A stretch of DNA of 64,000 nucleotides from contig JAGYKL010000019.1 in assembly GCA_018401705.1 (NCBI GenBank), forward strand, positions 1 to 64,000, given 5' to 3'. Below, piece after piece: positions 8,225 to 17,588 of the stretch (positions within the stretch are counted from its first letter, which is position 1; each line of letters begins with the position of its first letter). The notes beneath the pieces are model-generated. The model saw only the letters and a program-made list of their open reading frames with translations, was not told the origin of the DNA and did no database searches. This DNA is from Bacteroidia bacterium (lineage in GTDB: Bacteria; Bacteroidota; Bacteroidia; M30B66). Made by a program: the position numbers and the translations under genes.

Positions 8225-9814
8225 ATGATGTATAGATTAGTGACAGGATTACTTCTGCTGTTCGCAGTTCCTCAGGTTTTTGCTCAAAGATATGCTAGCA
8301 AGGAAACAGAAAAGCTAGATTATCTCCTTTACTTTTTGAATAATAATTACGTTGATTCTGTTAATACACATGAAATTGTAGAAGACGGAATTCGAGCTAT
8401 GCTCAAAGAGCTAGATCCTCATTCAATCTATCTCACCAAAGAGGAGCTTAAAGAAATGGATGAGCCACTTGTTGGGAATTTTGATGGAATAGGAGTCCAG
8501 TTCAATATCCTGGAAGATACCATTGTGGTCGTAAACACTATTGTTGGAGGTCCTTCTGAGAAACTTGGGATTCTTGCTGGAGATAAGATTGTTGAAATCG
8601 AAGGGGAGAAGATGACCGGAATGAAAATCAAGAATAAAGATGTAATAGATCGCTTGCGTGGTCCTCGTGGAACAGTTGTAAAAGTTAGTATTTATAGAAA
8701 AGGAGTTAAGAAACTCATCGATTATAGTATTACAAGAGATAAAATTCCACTTACGAGTATTGATGCCACTTATATGGCTGACCCAGAAACCGGATACATC
8801 AAATTAAGCCGCTTCAGTGCCACCTCTGGTAATGAGTTCCTCGAAAGTCTTGAAAAACTTAAAAGTCAGGGTATGAAGCATTTGGTAATTGACTTAACCG
8901 GCAACGGTGGAGGATACCTTCAGACAGCAATTGATATAGCCGATCAGGTTTTAGGCGATAAGAATCTTGTAGTATACACGCAAGGAAGAACAGAAAGTTC
9001 AAGGGTCGATTATTCTTCAACTTCAAAAGGCTTATTCGAAAAAGGAAAGCTCATTGTGCTTATTGATGAAGGCTCTGCGTCTGCATCTGAGATTGTTTCT
9101 GGTGCTGTTCAGGACCTTGACAGAGGACTTATTATTGGCCGTCGTTCGTTTGGTAAAGGTTTAGTTCAGAATTCATTCCCATTTCCCGATGGCTCTGCCA
9201 TGAGAATGACAACAGCAAGATATTATACCCCTGCGGGGCGATGCATACAGAAGCCCTATGAAGATGGGGTAGAAGATTATTATGATGATCTTAATGAACG
9301 TTTCAAACATGGTGAATTTACCAATCGTGATTCAATCCAATTTGCCGATTCTCTCAAATACTACACTGTTGGGAAGAGGCTAGTTTATGGTGGTGGAGGC
9401 ATTATGCCTGATATTTTCATCTCCTTAGATACTACTGATAATTCTCGCTATTTGACAGATTTATACAGAAAAGGTGTCTTTAATAGGTTTACACTGAAGT
9501 ATGTGGATACTCATCGCGAAGAATTGAACTCATCGTATTCAGACTTCGCTAAATTCAAAAAGAGCTTCAAGGTTACGGATGATATCATGAAGGAATTTAC
9601 AGACTTTGGAACCCAAGAAGAAGTAGAGTTTGATGCTGAGGGCATTGAACGGTCAGGGCACTTTATCAAAAGACAGATTAGAGCTTTAATTGCAAATCAG
9701 GTTTGGGGAATCAACGAATATTATCAGTGTATAAATGAGGAGAACCCAATCTTAAAAGAAGCATTAATGCAAATGAAAAGCGACTCATTTAAGAATCTCA
9801 AATTGAGGTATTGA
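8225..9814 (+). CDS. S41-family C-terminal processing peptidase (CtpA-like)
   Basis: About 530 residues from MMYRLVTGLLLLFAVPQVFAQ, a clear signal peptide. The TTG start at 8171 in the track adds an unlikely leader. Order: an N-terminal helical region with the DPHSIYLT motif, a PDZ domain (about 100-185; GDKIVEIEGEKMTG), then the S41 catalytic domain. That domain has the nucleophile region DEGSASASEIVSGAVQD and the general-base lysine in GRRSFGKGLVQ. These periplasmic proteases trim C-termini of envelope proteins. A ~150-residue C-terminal extension after the catalytic core is common in Bacteroidota members. No regulatory element was recognised. Confidence 0.95.
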   Translation: MMYRLVTGLLLLFAVPQVFAQRYASKETEKLDYLLYFLNNNYVDSVNTHEIVEDGIRAMLKELDPHSIYLTKEELKEMDEPLVGNFDGIGVQFNILEDTIVVVNTIVGGPSEKLGILAGDKIVEIEGEKMTGMKIKNKDVIDRLRGPRGTVVKVSIYRKGVKKLIDYSITRDKIPLTSIDATYMADPETGYIKLSRFSATSGNEFLESLEKLKSQGMKHLVIDLTGNGGGYLQTAIDIADQVLGDKNLVVYTQGRTESSRVDYSSTSKGLFEKGKLIVLIDEGSASASEIVSGAVQDLDRGLIIGRRSFGKGLVQNSFPFPDGSAMRMTTARYYTPAGRCIQKPYEDGVEDYYDDLNERFKHGEFTNRDSIQFADSLKYYTVGKRLVYGGGGIMPDIFISLDTTDNSRYLTDLYRKGVFNRFTLKYVDTHREELNSSYSDFAKFKKSFKVTDDIMKEFTDFGTQEEVEFDAEGIERSGHFIKRQIRALIANQVWGINEYYQCINEENPILKEALMQMKSDSFKNLKLRY

Positions 9815-9881
9815 AACCTGAGCTTATCATTCACCCACTTTTGATTTGCGAGTTTTTCATGAAAAGGCTAAATGCTCCTGT

Positions 9882-9905
9882 TGATTGCAAAATCTGATGC
9901 AATCA
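9882..9905. repeat. Perfect dyad TGATTGCA-N8-TGCAATCA
   Basis: An 8-bp perfect inverted repeat with an 8-base spacer in the 213-base gap between the protease and the adenylate cyclase genes. It has no T tail, so a terminator is unlikely. It could be an operator for a dimeric regulator upstream of the cyclase or a weak transcript hairpin. No regulator is assigned. Confidence 0.4.
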
Positions 9906-10027
9906 CTTGGCTTTTATGTTATCTAAAGCCTTCAAGTTGGGTTTAAGACTGTTAACACATATAACTACTATTAGGGATTTGCCAGGATTGTTTTAATAAA
10001 GACTTTTATTAAAGCAAAATCCTCATT

Positions 10028-11965
10028 ATGAAACTCTTATCAAGCCTTCATCAAGTGCCTATAGCTATTATTTGCACATTCCTTTTCCTGCAAATCGGTT
10101 TTTCGCAAATCAACAAAGACTCTCTTTGGGCTGTCTGGAAAAATGAAAGCCTGCATGACACCATAAGACTGGAGACCATTAAGCTACTTGCTTGGGAAGG
10201 TTATGGCAATACGAATCCCGATTCAGCAATTCGTTTGGCAGATTTGCAGTTTAACTTGGCGAGCCTCGGAAAGCATAAAAAGTATATGGCATCGGCACTT
10301 ACCACAAAAGGCCTTTGTTATTTTTATAAGGGCGATTATTTAAAGGCCATCGATCTGCATCACGAAAGTCTGAAAATAAAACAATCAATAAACGATTACA
10401 AAGGAATGGCCGGCTCATACAGCAACCTAGCAATGATTTATGCCGAACAAGGCAATTATTCTGAGAGCATCCGATATTTTACTTTAAGACTTAAAGTTTC
10501 AGAGAAACTTAAGGATGATAAAAGCATTGCTTCTTCCCTAAACAATATCGGCAACTTATATTCATACACACTCGATTACGACAAAGCTCTTGTTTACTAT
10601 AAAAAGAGTCTTTCGATCTACAATAAATTAAATGACCAGACCGGACGTGTAAACTCATACATCAATATCGCAAGCGCCTATAATGGTAAAAAGGAATTTG
10701 CAAAAGCCATTCAGTTTTATAATACTGCTCTTAAGGAAAGTGAACAAAGCAACAATTTCCAGCAGCAGTCGTCCATTTATCAAAATATGGGGATAGCCTA
10801 TTCTAGTATGGGAGATTTGAAGAAAGGAATTGAATTATTAGAAACAAGTAATGAAATTGCCAGGAGGATCAATAATACAGATCTTCAAGCTAATAATCTG
10901 ATACAACTTGGCTACAATTACCATGAATTAAAAGATAATTCCAAAGCCTTAATTCTATTAAATCAGGGAATTGAAATGGCTCAGCAACTCAATCAGATTC
11001 GACTCATTAAAGAGGCGGCTGGTTTTCTGTTTAAAATTTATAAGGCCGAAAATAATTGTCCGGCAGCTCTGGATAACTATGAATTGTTTATTAAAATGAA
11101 CAGTCAAATTGTAAACGACGAAAATAAGGCAGCATTAATGCAACAGCAGTTTCAATATGAGTATGATAAAAAGGAATCCCTGCTCAGAGCAGAGCAGGAA
11201 AAACAAAATGCACTTTCTTCTGCTGAAATTGAGAAAAAGAATATTCAGCGAAATGCGTCTATAGGAGCTCTGGTTTTAATGATGTTGCTTGCTATTGTGT
11301 TTTTTACGCAACGAAACAGCATTAAAAAGGAAAAAGACAAAAGTGAAAATCTTTTACTAAATATCCTTCCTTATGAAACAGCACAGGAATTAAAGTCAAC
11401 AGGTGAATCAGAAGCACGTTTAATTGAGGAGGTCACTGTTTTATTTACCGATTTTAAGGGTTTCACCGGTATGGCCGAAAGCATGAGCCCCAAAGAGCTT
11501 GTAAACGATTTAAATATATGTTTTTCTGAATTTGATAAAATAATGGGCAAGTACGGAATAGAGAAAATAAAAACCATTGGAGATGCTTATATGGCCGCGG
11601 GTGGAATTCCTTTGCCCAATCAAACACATGCCACTGATGTTGTAAAGGCTGCTAAGGAAATCATCGAATTCGTAGAACAAGGAAAACAAAAGAAGATTAT
11701 TGCCGGGCTACCTTTTTTCGAAATTAGGGTAGGTATTAACACAGGACCGGTGGTAGCCGGAATTGTTGGAATTAAAAAGTTTCAATACGATATATGGGGC
11801 GATACCGTTAACACTGCTTCACGCATGGAGTCGGCTGGTGAAACCGGCAAAATTAATATATCAGAAAGTACCTTTAATCTGGTTAAAGATCAATTTGAAT
11901 GCAGTTACAGGGGCGAAATTGAAGCTAAAGGTAAAGGCCTCATTAAGATGTATTATATTGTTTAA
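10028..11965 (+). CDS. TPR-containing membrane adenylate cyclase (class III)
   Basis: 645 residues. A signal-like N-terminal helix ends FLQIGFSQ. At least six TPR units follow (about 50-350; e.g. SLNNIGNLYSYTLDYDKALVYYKKSL), then a coiled coil (KKESLLRAEQEKQNALSSAE), one membrane helix (ASIGALVLMMLLAIVFF) and a class III cyclase domain (about 460-645). Metal ligands are in LFTDFKGFTG and GDAYMAAGG. The adenine-selecting residues look like Lys in KIKTIGDAY and Asp in YDIWGD, and the transition-state Asn/Arg are in VNTASRME. This predicts an active ATP-to-cAMP enzyme with periplasmic TPRs as the sensor. It stands alone between two other promoter regions. Confidence 0.92.
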   Translation: MKLLSSLHQVPIAIICTFLFLQIGFSQINKDSLWAVWKNESLHDTIRLETIKLLAWEGYGNTNPDSAIRLADLQFNLASLGKHKKYMASALTTKGLCYFYKGDYLKAIDLHHESLKIKQSINDYKGMAGSYSNLAMIYAEQGNYSESIRYFTLRLKVSEKLKDDKSIASSLNNIGNLYSYTLDYDKALVYYKKSLSIYNKLNDQTGRVNSYINIASAYNGKKEFAKAIQFYNTALKESEQSNNFQQQSSIYQNMGIAYSSMGDLKKGIELLETSNEIARRINNTDLQANNLIQLGYNYHELKDNSKALILLNQGIEMAQQLNQIRLIKEAAGFLFKIYKAENNCPAALDNYELFIKMNSQIVNDENKAALMQQQFQYEYDKKESLLRAEQEKQNALSSAEIEKKNIQRNASIGALVLMMLLAIVFFTQRNSIKKEKDKSENLLLNILPYETAQELKSTGESEARLIEEVTVLFTDFKGFTGMAESMSPKELVNDLNICFSEFDKIMGKYGIEKIKTIGDAYMAAGGIPLPNQTHATDVVKAAKEIIEFVEQGKQKKIIAGLPFFEIRVGINTGPVVAGIVGIKKFQYDIWGDTVNTASRMESAGETGKINISESTFNLVKDQFECSYRGEIEAKGKGLIKMYYIV

Positions 11966-12186
11966 ATGACCTAAGAGATCAACGATTCATTCTATGTTTT
12001 AGCCGTTTTTTATCAAACATTTTATTATTTAATTGCTTACACGAACTCGTAATTTTTAATTGATTTGTGTTCTTTTGCCTCATCCGTATATAGATTGTAA
12101 TTATTTTAATAATATTCCTTTAAATGTATGGTTGAATTGAAATCTTTCTTAAGTTTAACGTGTTAATCAATTAAATTGAAATTATC

Positions 12187-12690
12187 ATGAAATTTCGTCT
12201 CTTCACCTTTCTATTATTGGCATTCACCTTCAGCAATGTAAATGCACAGCAGATTTTTTTCTACTTCAACGACGAATCTGTGCAGGTTTACAACCTGGAT
12301 GAAGTAAGTAGAATTGATTTTGATGCTGAAAACATCAATCTTCATTTGACTGATGAAAGTCTTGTATCCTTCAATACAGACCTTTTAAATTACTATCGCT
12401 ATTTCGCCGAAAGTGTTACTTCAATTGAATCATCTCCAGCTAGGCCTGATTTTAGAATCTTTCCAAACCCTACTGAAAACAACCTACACTTGAAGGTGGA
12501 TTTGTTAAAGTCATCAAATTTAAATGTCAGAGTACAGAGTATTCAAGGCGTTCTAATGCTTGAGAAAACAATTCAAGCAAAGAATCAAGATGATATTAAT
12601 CTGGATTTAACTGGGCTTGCTGCTGGACAGTACATCTGTGTTATCGATACAGGAGAATACTTGGTTTCCAAGTCATTCATTAAGAAGTAA
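12187..12690 (+). CDS. Small T9SS-sorted secreted protein
   Basis: 167 residues. A signal peptide ends SNVNAQQ. A short beta-rich section follows (FNDESVQVYNLDEVSRIDFD, the DEVSRIDF-type module seen in front of many Bacteroidota cargo proteins). Residues about 90-167 form a type A T9SS C-terminal domain (FRIFPNPTENNLHLKV ... GQYICVIDTGEYLVSKSFIKK). There is essentially no passenger domain between these parts. It lies 10 bases upstream of FISUMP copy 1 on the same strand and shares the 'DSI(T/D)F' style module with those proteins. It is probably the first gene of the array's transcript. Function unknown. Confidence 0.8.
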   Translation: MKFRLFTFLLLAFTFSNVNAQQIFFYFNDESVQVYNLDEVSRIDFDAENINLHLTDESLVSFNTDLLNYYRYFAESVTSIESSPARPDFRIFPNPTENNLHLKVDLLKSSNLNVRVQSIQGVLMLEKTIQAKNQDDINLDLTGLAAGQYICVIDTGEYLVSKSFIKK

Positions 12691-12700
12691 CTTCATTGTC

Positions 12701-14839
12701 ATGAGGAAATTTCACCTAACGCTAGTAATGGTGTTCGTGTCGCTGTGCGCGCCATTGAATGCCCAAACCCTCAAAAACATCCATCGCCACAATTTGCCTG
12801 TGCTGCAAATTCCGGTTGACTTAATTGACAAAGTAGAGACGGTTGATCTCAACGGAGTTAAGACATTACGTATAACTCCTTTGTTTGGAGAAATTACTCA
12901 AATTCCTGTTTCAGAAGTTGATAGCATCACTCATTACCAAGGCGACGTGAGCCCTGAACAGTTGGGAGGAATGCGAACTTCGACAGTAATTGGTGTTGTT
13001 AGAGATAATCAAAATGAACCGCTGAAATTCGTGCCTGTTCGAGGGATTTTTGGTGGAGAGGAAACCATTACGGATATCAATGGGGTATTTAAATTAAATG
13101 AAATTTTAGTGTACGATAAGCTTGGTTGTATTTCTGTAGAATCTCATGGTTACCATAAAAGTGCTCGTAGTTTTTTACCTTCGGAGTCTGGTGTAAATCA
13201 AGTGAATATACAGTTGATACCACTTTGGTTAATTGGGTCCTTTAACGCGACTGTGGGTGGAGAATTCACAACAGATCTGTTGCAGATTAACTTTCCTCCA
13301 GATGGAATTCAAAGAAATGGTCAGCCCTATAATGGAATTGTAAGGGTTTACGCTAAATCTTTGGATCCGACTTCTCTAGCAATGTTTGATCAAATGCCTG
13401 GTGAATTAGTTGGCGGAATGAACGATTCATTGATGATGCTTCGTTCATTTGGAATGGCAACTGTTGAGCTGCGCGATTCAAGTTTCAAATTGCTTCAAAT
13501 GAGGGATGGTTCACTTGCAACATTAAGCTTTACAATTCCAAATGATTTATTGGGCGACGCCCCCGAATCCATCGACTGGTGGAGCTTTGATGATAATTTG
13601 GGCTATTGGAAGCATGAAGGCTTAGCCCAAAAACAGGGTAATCAATATATCGGTTTTGCGAACCATTTTAGTTGGTGGAACTGCGATGTTCCAGCGAACT
13701 TTAATGACTTTCATGGAACAATTAACGATGTCGGTGGGTCACCCATCTCTGATGCACAAATAAGTGTTTTTTCTCCAACATTAGGCATAGGTATCGCATA
13801 TGCCAATTCAGAAGGCAATTTTAGTGTAAGGGTTCCCAAAAATGAATTACTTACACTAAATATTTACCTCACCTGCAATACTACTAATGATTGGACATTG
13901 GCTTATTCAGAGGAGTTTGAAAGTGCCATCGATCCAATCAGTGGTCAGTATATAGCGACCCTGCTCGATGAAAGATTTCCCATAACTGGAACCGTATTGA
14001 ATTGCTCAGGCCAACCGGTCGAGAATGGATATGTAAAAATGGGAAATAGAGTATTCCTGACTGATGGTGGTTCATTTACTATTCTGACTTGTTCTACAGG
14101 AGAATACATTGTCCAAGCTTTCGATTTGTCTGACAACTCTTTTATTAGAGCTAGTGAAGCTGATACCATTTTAGTTAATGCAAGCGGTTTTGAGTTAGGC
14201 TTCATGGAAACTTGTACTACTGTGTATGAGAATGTCCAAGATTTTGAAGGGAATAACTATCCTGCAGTTTTGATCGGAGATCAAATGTGGTTTGCCGAGA
14301 ATCTTAAAACTGCCCATTTTTCTGATGGAACGGTTATTCCTAATATTATTGATAATGCTGACTGGCTTCAAACAAATACACCTGCTTGGTGCAATCTTTT
14401 TAATGATATGGATTATGGAGCTCTTTATGGGAAATTATATAAAGGAATAACTGTAACTTCAACAAACAATGTTTGCCCGATTGGCTGGCATGTGCCGAGC
14501 GTTTCAGAATGGTTAGAATTGATTAATTATTCGGGCGGACCAGATTGGGGCGCAGGAAACCTTAAGGCAAGTTCAGGTTGGTCAAATTTAGGTGCGCAAG
14601 GGAATCTTGCTTTCGGAGGGCCAAACGAATATAGCTTTTCAGCTCTTCCTGGATTGGCGCGAAATGGTGATGGGACAATGCCTTCAGTAAATTCCCTAGG
14701 TTCGTTTTCTTATTGGTGGAGCACGACCGAAGAAAATGGAGATTTGAATACGATTGTTTTTGCATACTTCGGTTCAGGACACGAAATTTACATTTTTCCA
14801 TTAAATATTGGCCTTTCTGTCCGCTGTGTGAAGGATTAG
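12701..14839 (+). CDS. Secreted FISUMP-domain protein, array copy 1 (intact)
   Basis: 712 residues from MRKFHLTLVMVF. The track's earlier start overlaps the previous gene. Order: signal peptide ending APLNAQT; an 'LPVLQIPVDLIDKVET ... EVDSITHY' module (20-75); a carboxypeptidase-regulatory-like beta sandwich (about 105-185; ITDINGVFKLNEI); a middle domain ending in DWWSFDDNLGYWKHEG and HFSWWNCDVP; two further beta-sandwich repeats; and a C-terminal FISUMP domain (about 513-712; YPAVLIGDQMWFAENLKT, CPIGWHVPS, LSVRCVKD). FISUMP is the Fibrobacter succinogenes major paralogous domain, on secreted or surface proteins of unclear function. No T9SS tail follows FISUMP. Copy 1 is the most divergent in its middle domain. 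Confidence 0.88.
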   Translation: MRKFHLTLVMVFVSLCAPLNAQTLKNIHRHNLPVLQIPVDLIDKVETVDLNGVKTLRITPLFGEITQIPVSEVDSITHYQGDVSPEQLGGMRTSTVIGVVRDNQNEPLKFVPVRGIFGGEETITDINGVFKLNEILVYDKLGCISVESHGYHKSARSFLPSESGVNQVNIQLIPLWLIGSFNATVGGEFTTDLLQINFPPDGIQRNGQPYNGIVRVYAKSLDPTSLAMFDQMPGELVGGMNDSLMMLRSFGMATVELRDSSFKLLQMRDGSLATLSFTIPNDLLGDAPESIDWWSFDDNLGYWKHEGLAQKQGNQYIGFANHFSWWNCDVPANFNDFHGTINDVGGSPISDAQISVFSPTLGIGIAYANSEGNFSVRVPKNELLTLNIYLTCNTTNDWTLAYSEEFESAIDPISGQYIATLLDERFPITGTVLNCSGQPVENGYVKMGNRVFLTDGGSFTILTCSTGEYIVQAFDLSDNSFIRASEADTILVNASGFELGFMETCTTVYENVQDFEGNNYPAVLIGDQMWFAENLKTAHFSDGTVIPNIIDNADWLQTNTPAWCNLFNDMDYGALYGKLYKGITVTSTNNVCPIGWHVPSVSEWLELINYSGGPDWGAGNLKASSGWSNLGAQGNLAFGGPNEYSFSALPGLARNGDGTMPSVNSLGSFSYWWSTTEENGDLNTIVFAYFGSGHEIYIFPLNIGLSVRCVKD

Positions 14840-15025
14840 TGTGCTGGGAAGTTTGCTGAAGGAGGATTGCCTCAAAGATTGGGGAAGTTGAAAGTGAATC
14901 AGATATAGCACAGGCGAAGCCGAAGCGTAGAAATGATTCATCCCGAGTGGACGCTCTTTGAGCCGGAACCTCGGGCTTGAAAAGGCAAAGTGGAAATTAG
15001 AATTAGTGTCAAAATTGAATTAAAC

Positions 15026-17118
15026 ATGAAGAAACACATACTTTTTATCGGGATTTTAATGATGGTTTTCGGGTTAAAGATTAACGCCCAAACCCTCAAA
15101 AACATCTACCGCCACAACCAACCGGTGTTACAAATCCCCGTTGAATTAATTGACAAAGTAGAGACGGTTGATCTGAGCGGAGTTAAGACATTACGTATTA
15201 CTCCTTTGTTTGGAGAAATTACTCAAATTCCTGTTTCGGAAATTGATAGCATCAAGCATTATATCGGCTCAGTAAATCCTGAACAATTAGGAGAAATGCG
15301 AACTGCCAGCGTAATGGGCATAGTACGAGATGCAGGAAATTTCCCTGTTATGAATGCCATTGTGCGCTCTCCATACGGGGGCGAAGAAACCCGCACCGAT
15401 CCGAATGGTTTTTTCTTCTTAAATGACTTTATTGCTTATGATAAACTCGGTTACATAACAATCACCAAACCCGGTTTTCATCAGGCATCGCGCAGCTTTT
15501 TACCCCTCGAAACCGGAAGCAATCGTGTGAATATTCAAATATTGCCCATGACACAGTCGGGCACTTTTACGGCATCGGCTGGCGGCAGCGTCACTTCCGG
15601 GCTTTTACAACTTAATTTTCCTGCAAACTCTATTGAACAAAACGGTCAGCCTTACACCGGACCGGTAAACGTTTATGCCGCAGCTTTGGACCCTTCTTCA
15701 CCCGCGATGTTCGACCAAATGCCGGGTGAGCTTTTAGGCGGCATGAATGATTCATTACAACTCCTGCGCTCCTTCGGTATGGCCGCAGTAGAACTGCGGG
15801 ATGCGAATATGAATGAACTTCAATTAGCTGAGGGTGCTTCTGCAACACTCAGGTTTAATATCCCATCCGCCTTACAGGCGGATGCTCCCAACACCATTGA
15901 CTGGTGGAGTTTTGATGAGGCTCTGGGCTACTGGAAACACGAAGGTTTAGCTCTCAAAGCAAGGGAAACCAGTACATATCGGTTCTGCAAGCCATTTCTC
16001 TTGGTGGAACGTAGATATTCCACAAAACTTTAACAACTTACGAGGGACTATTATATCAGAAGGATGAGACACCTGTTTCAGATGCACAGGTGAATGTAAT
16101 TACACAAGCCTCGGAACTTAAGTGTAGTTTATACCAATTCAGTAGGCGAATTCAGGAAGGGTGCCCAAAATCAATTATTAACTTTAAATATCTTTCTAAT
16201 CTGTAGTTCCACAAATGACTGGGCATTGGCTTACTCTGGAAGATGTCCAAAGTAATGAGTCTTCTATTTTAGGAACGTATACTGCTGTTTTAGGTGAGTT
16301 CTATCCGATTAGCGGAACAGTTGTGAATTGTCAGAATCAACCCGTTGAAGCGGGTTATGTAAAAATGATCTGTAATCTTTACAACATTTAATGGTGCATT
16401 TACTATTCAAACCTGTGCTTTCGGTGAATATATATCGTGGTTTGACACTGTGCCGGATTCAATAAGAGCAAGTGTGCATTTAATAATTAATCTGTAAGTC
16501 AGAATAAAAAGTGGATGCGGGCGAATTGCAAGCCTAAACAGGCTTTTTGGAAGGCAGGATTTTGATGGAAACCAGTATACAACCGTCCTTATAGGAGCAT
16601 CAGGTTTGATGGCAGTAGGTACCTAAAAACATCTCATTTGGTGATGGTCTGAAATACCCAACGTTACTGAAAATAGTGCATGGGAACAATTTACTCCCGC
16701 TTGGTGCAGCTACAGCAACAGTGCAGCCAATGATAGCCTGTATGGAAAGTTATACAATTGGTTTACTACAAACATCCCAGAAAATGTTTGTCCAACCGGC
16801 TGGCATGTGCCAAGCGATGCGGAGTGGGCTATTTTAACTGATTATCTAGGTGGGCTAAATGTGATGGGGGAAAATGAAGTCTGTATCTGATGGAATCCCC
16901 CAAATACTGGAGCCACCAATGAGTAGCTTCCCGACTTCGGGTGGGTACCGCTTGGCAGTGGTGAATTTGAAATAATTGGCGAAAAGGGTCACTGGTGGAG
17001 TTCTTCAGCCAACTAAGCAAATGCTTGGAGCCACCATTTATCGTACAATTTTAATGAAGGAAGTTCTCCTGCGTTGGATAAAGTATATGGCTATTCGGTT
17101 CGTTGCGTAAAGGATTAG
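15026..17118 (+). pseudogene. FISUMP-domain protein, array copy 2, frame disrupted
   Basis: Starts MKKHILFIGILMMVFGLKINAQ, and the frame is open to about residue 315 (HEGLAL). The ORF track begins further upstream at 14990. From about 15955 the paralogue alignment continues through several frames (16049 onward; CPTGWHVPSDAEW readable near 16795; RCVKD stop at 17118). All domains of copy 1 can be traced, so the gene was full-length. The many single-base gains and losses, without loss of conserved residues, suggest base-calling or assembly error more than decay. The 14840-15025 gap contains an imperfect hairpin (CCCGAG ... CTCGGG) near 14943-14979 that may terminate copy 1. Confidence 0.8.
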
Positions 17119-17184
17119 TAGAAAGCAAAAAGTAGAAAAGTGAAAGTAAAAGTGTAAAGGCAATGAAAATCAATTTTGATTCAT

Positions 17185-17531
17185 ATGCGAATTGAGCGAT
17201 TTGAGGACGCTATTGCATGGCAAAAGTCAAAGGTCTTGTGTGTAGAGATATACAAGCAATTTGAAAATCACAAGGACTTTGGCTCGAGTATCAGATTCAA
17301 CGAGCGGCTGTTTCCAGTAATGAACAACATTGCCGAAGGCTTTGAACGAAAAAGGTAACAAGGGAATTCGCCTACTTTCTTTATGTTGCTAAAGGCCCTG
17401 CGGTGAAGTTCGGTCCATGCTCATTCTTGCGAAAGAACTCAATAAAATTTCTGAGGAAGCACAATGACCTATCATTTTGCCGAAGAAGTTTCAAAATCAT
17501 CTCCGGCTTAATCAAATCCATTTCAACCTAA
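17185..17531 (+). pseudogene. Four-helix-bundle protein (23S rRNA intervening-sequence/Avd-like family), frame disrupted
   Basis: The first frame gives MRIERFEDAIAWQKSKVL ... NNIAEGFERK, the signature start of the S23/IVS four-helix family (RFEDLxAWQKA ... IPSNIAEGxxR). After 17355 the family sequence continues in other frames (EFAYFLYVAKGS, EVRSMLILAKEL, ISGLIKSIST stop at 17531). Reconstructed length is about 115 residues, normal for the family. The function of free-standing members is unknown; relatives serve as accessory Avd proteins of diversity-generating retroelements. It sits between FISUMP copies 2 and 3 and is flanked on both sides by AGTAGAAAG-type purine-rich stretches in opposite orientation. 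Confidence 0.75.
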
Positions 17532-17588
17532 ATAAACCAGTTTCCCTTTATACTTTCTACTTTAACTTTCCACTAAAGTGAAACGCTC

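Noticed and set aside
12617-12700. Start of FISUMP copy 1 at 12617
   Set aside because: It overlaps the preceding T9SS gene in another frame and puts a non-signal leader before MRKFHLTLVMVF.
14843-14985. Possible tRNA or riboswitch in the gap after FISUMP copy 1
   Set aside because: Only a short imperfect CCCGAG/CTCGGG hairpin is seen; there is no cloverleaf or known aptamer core.
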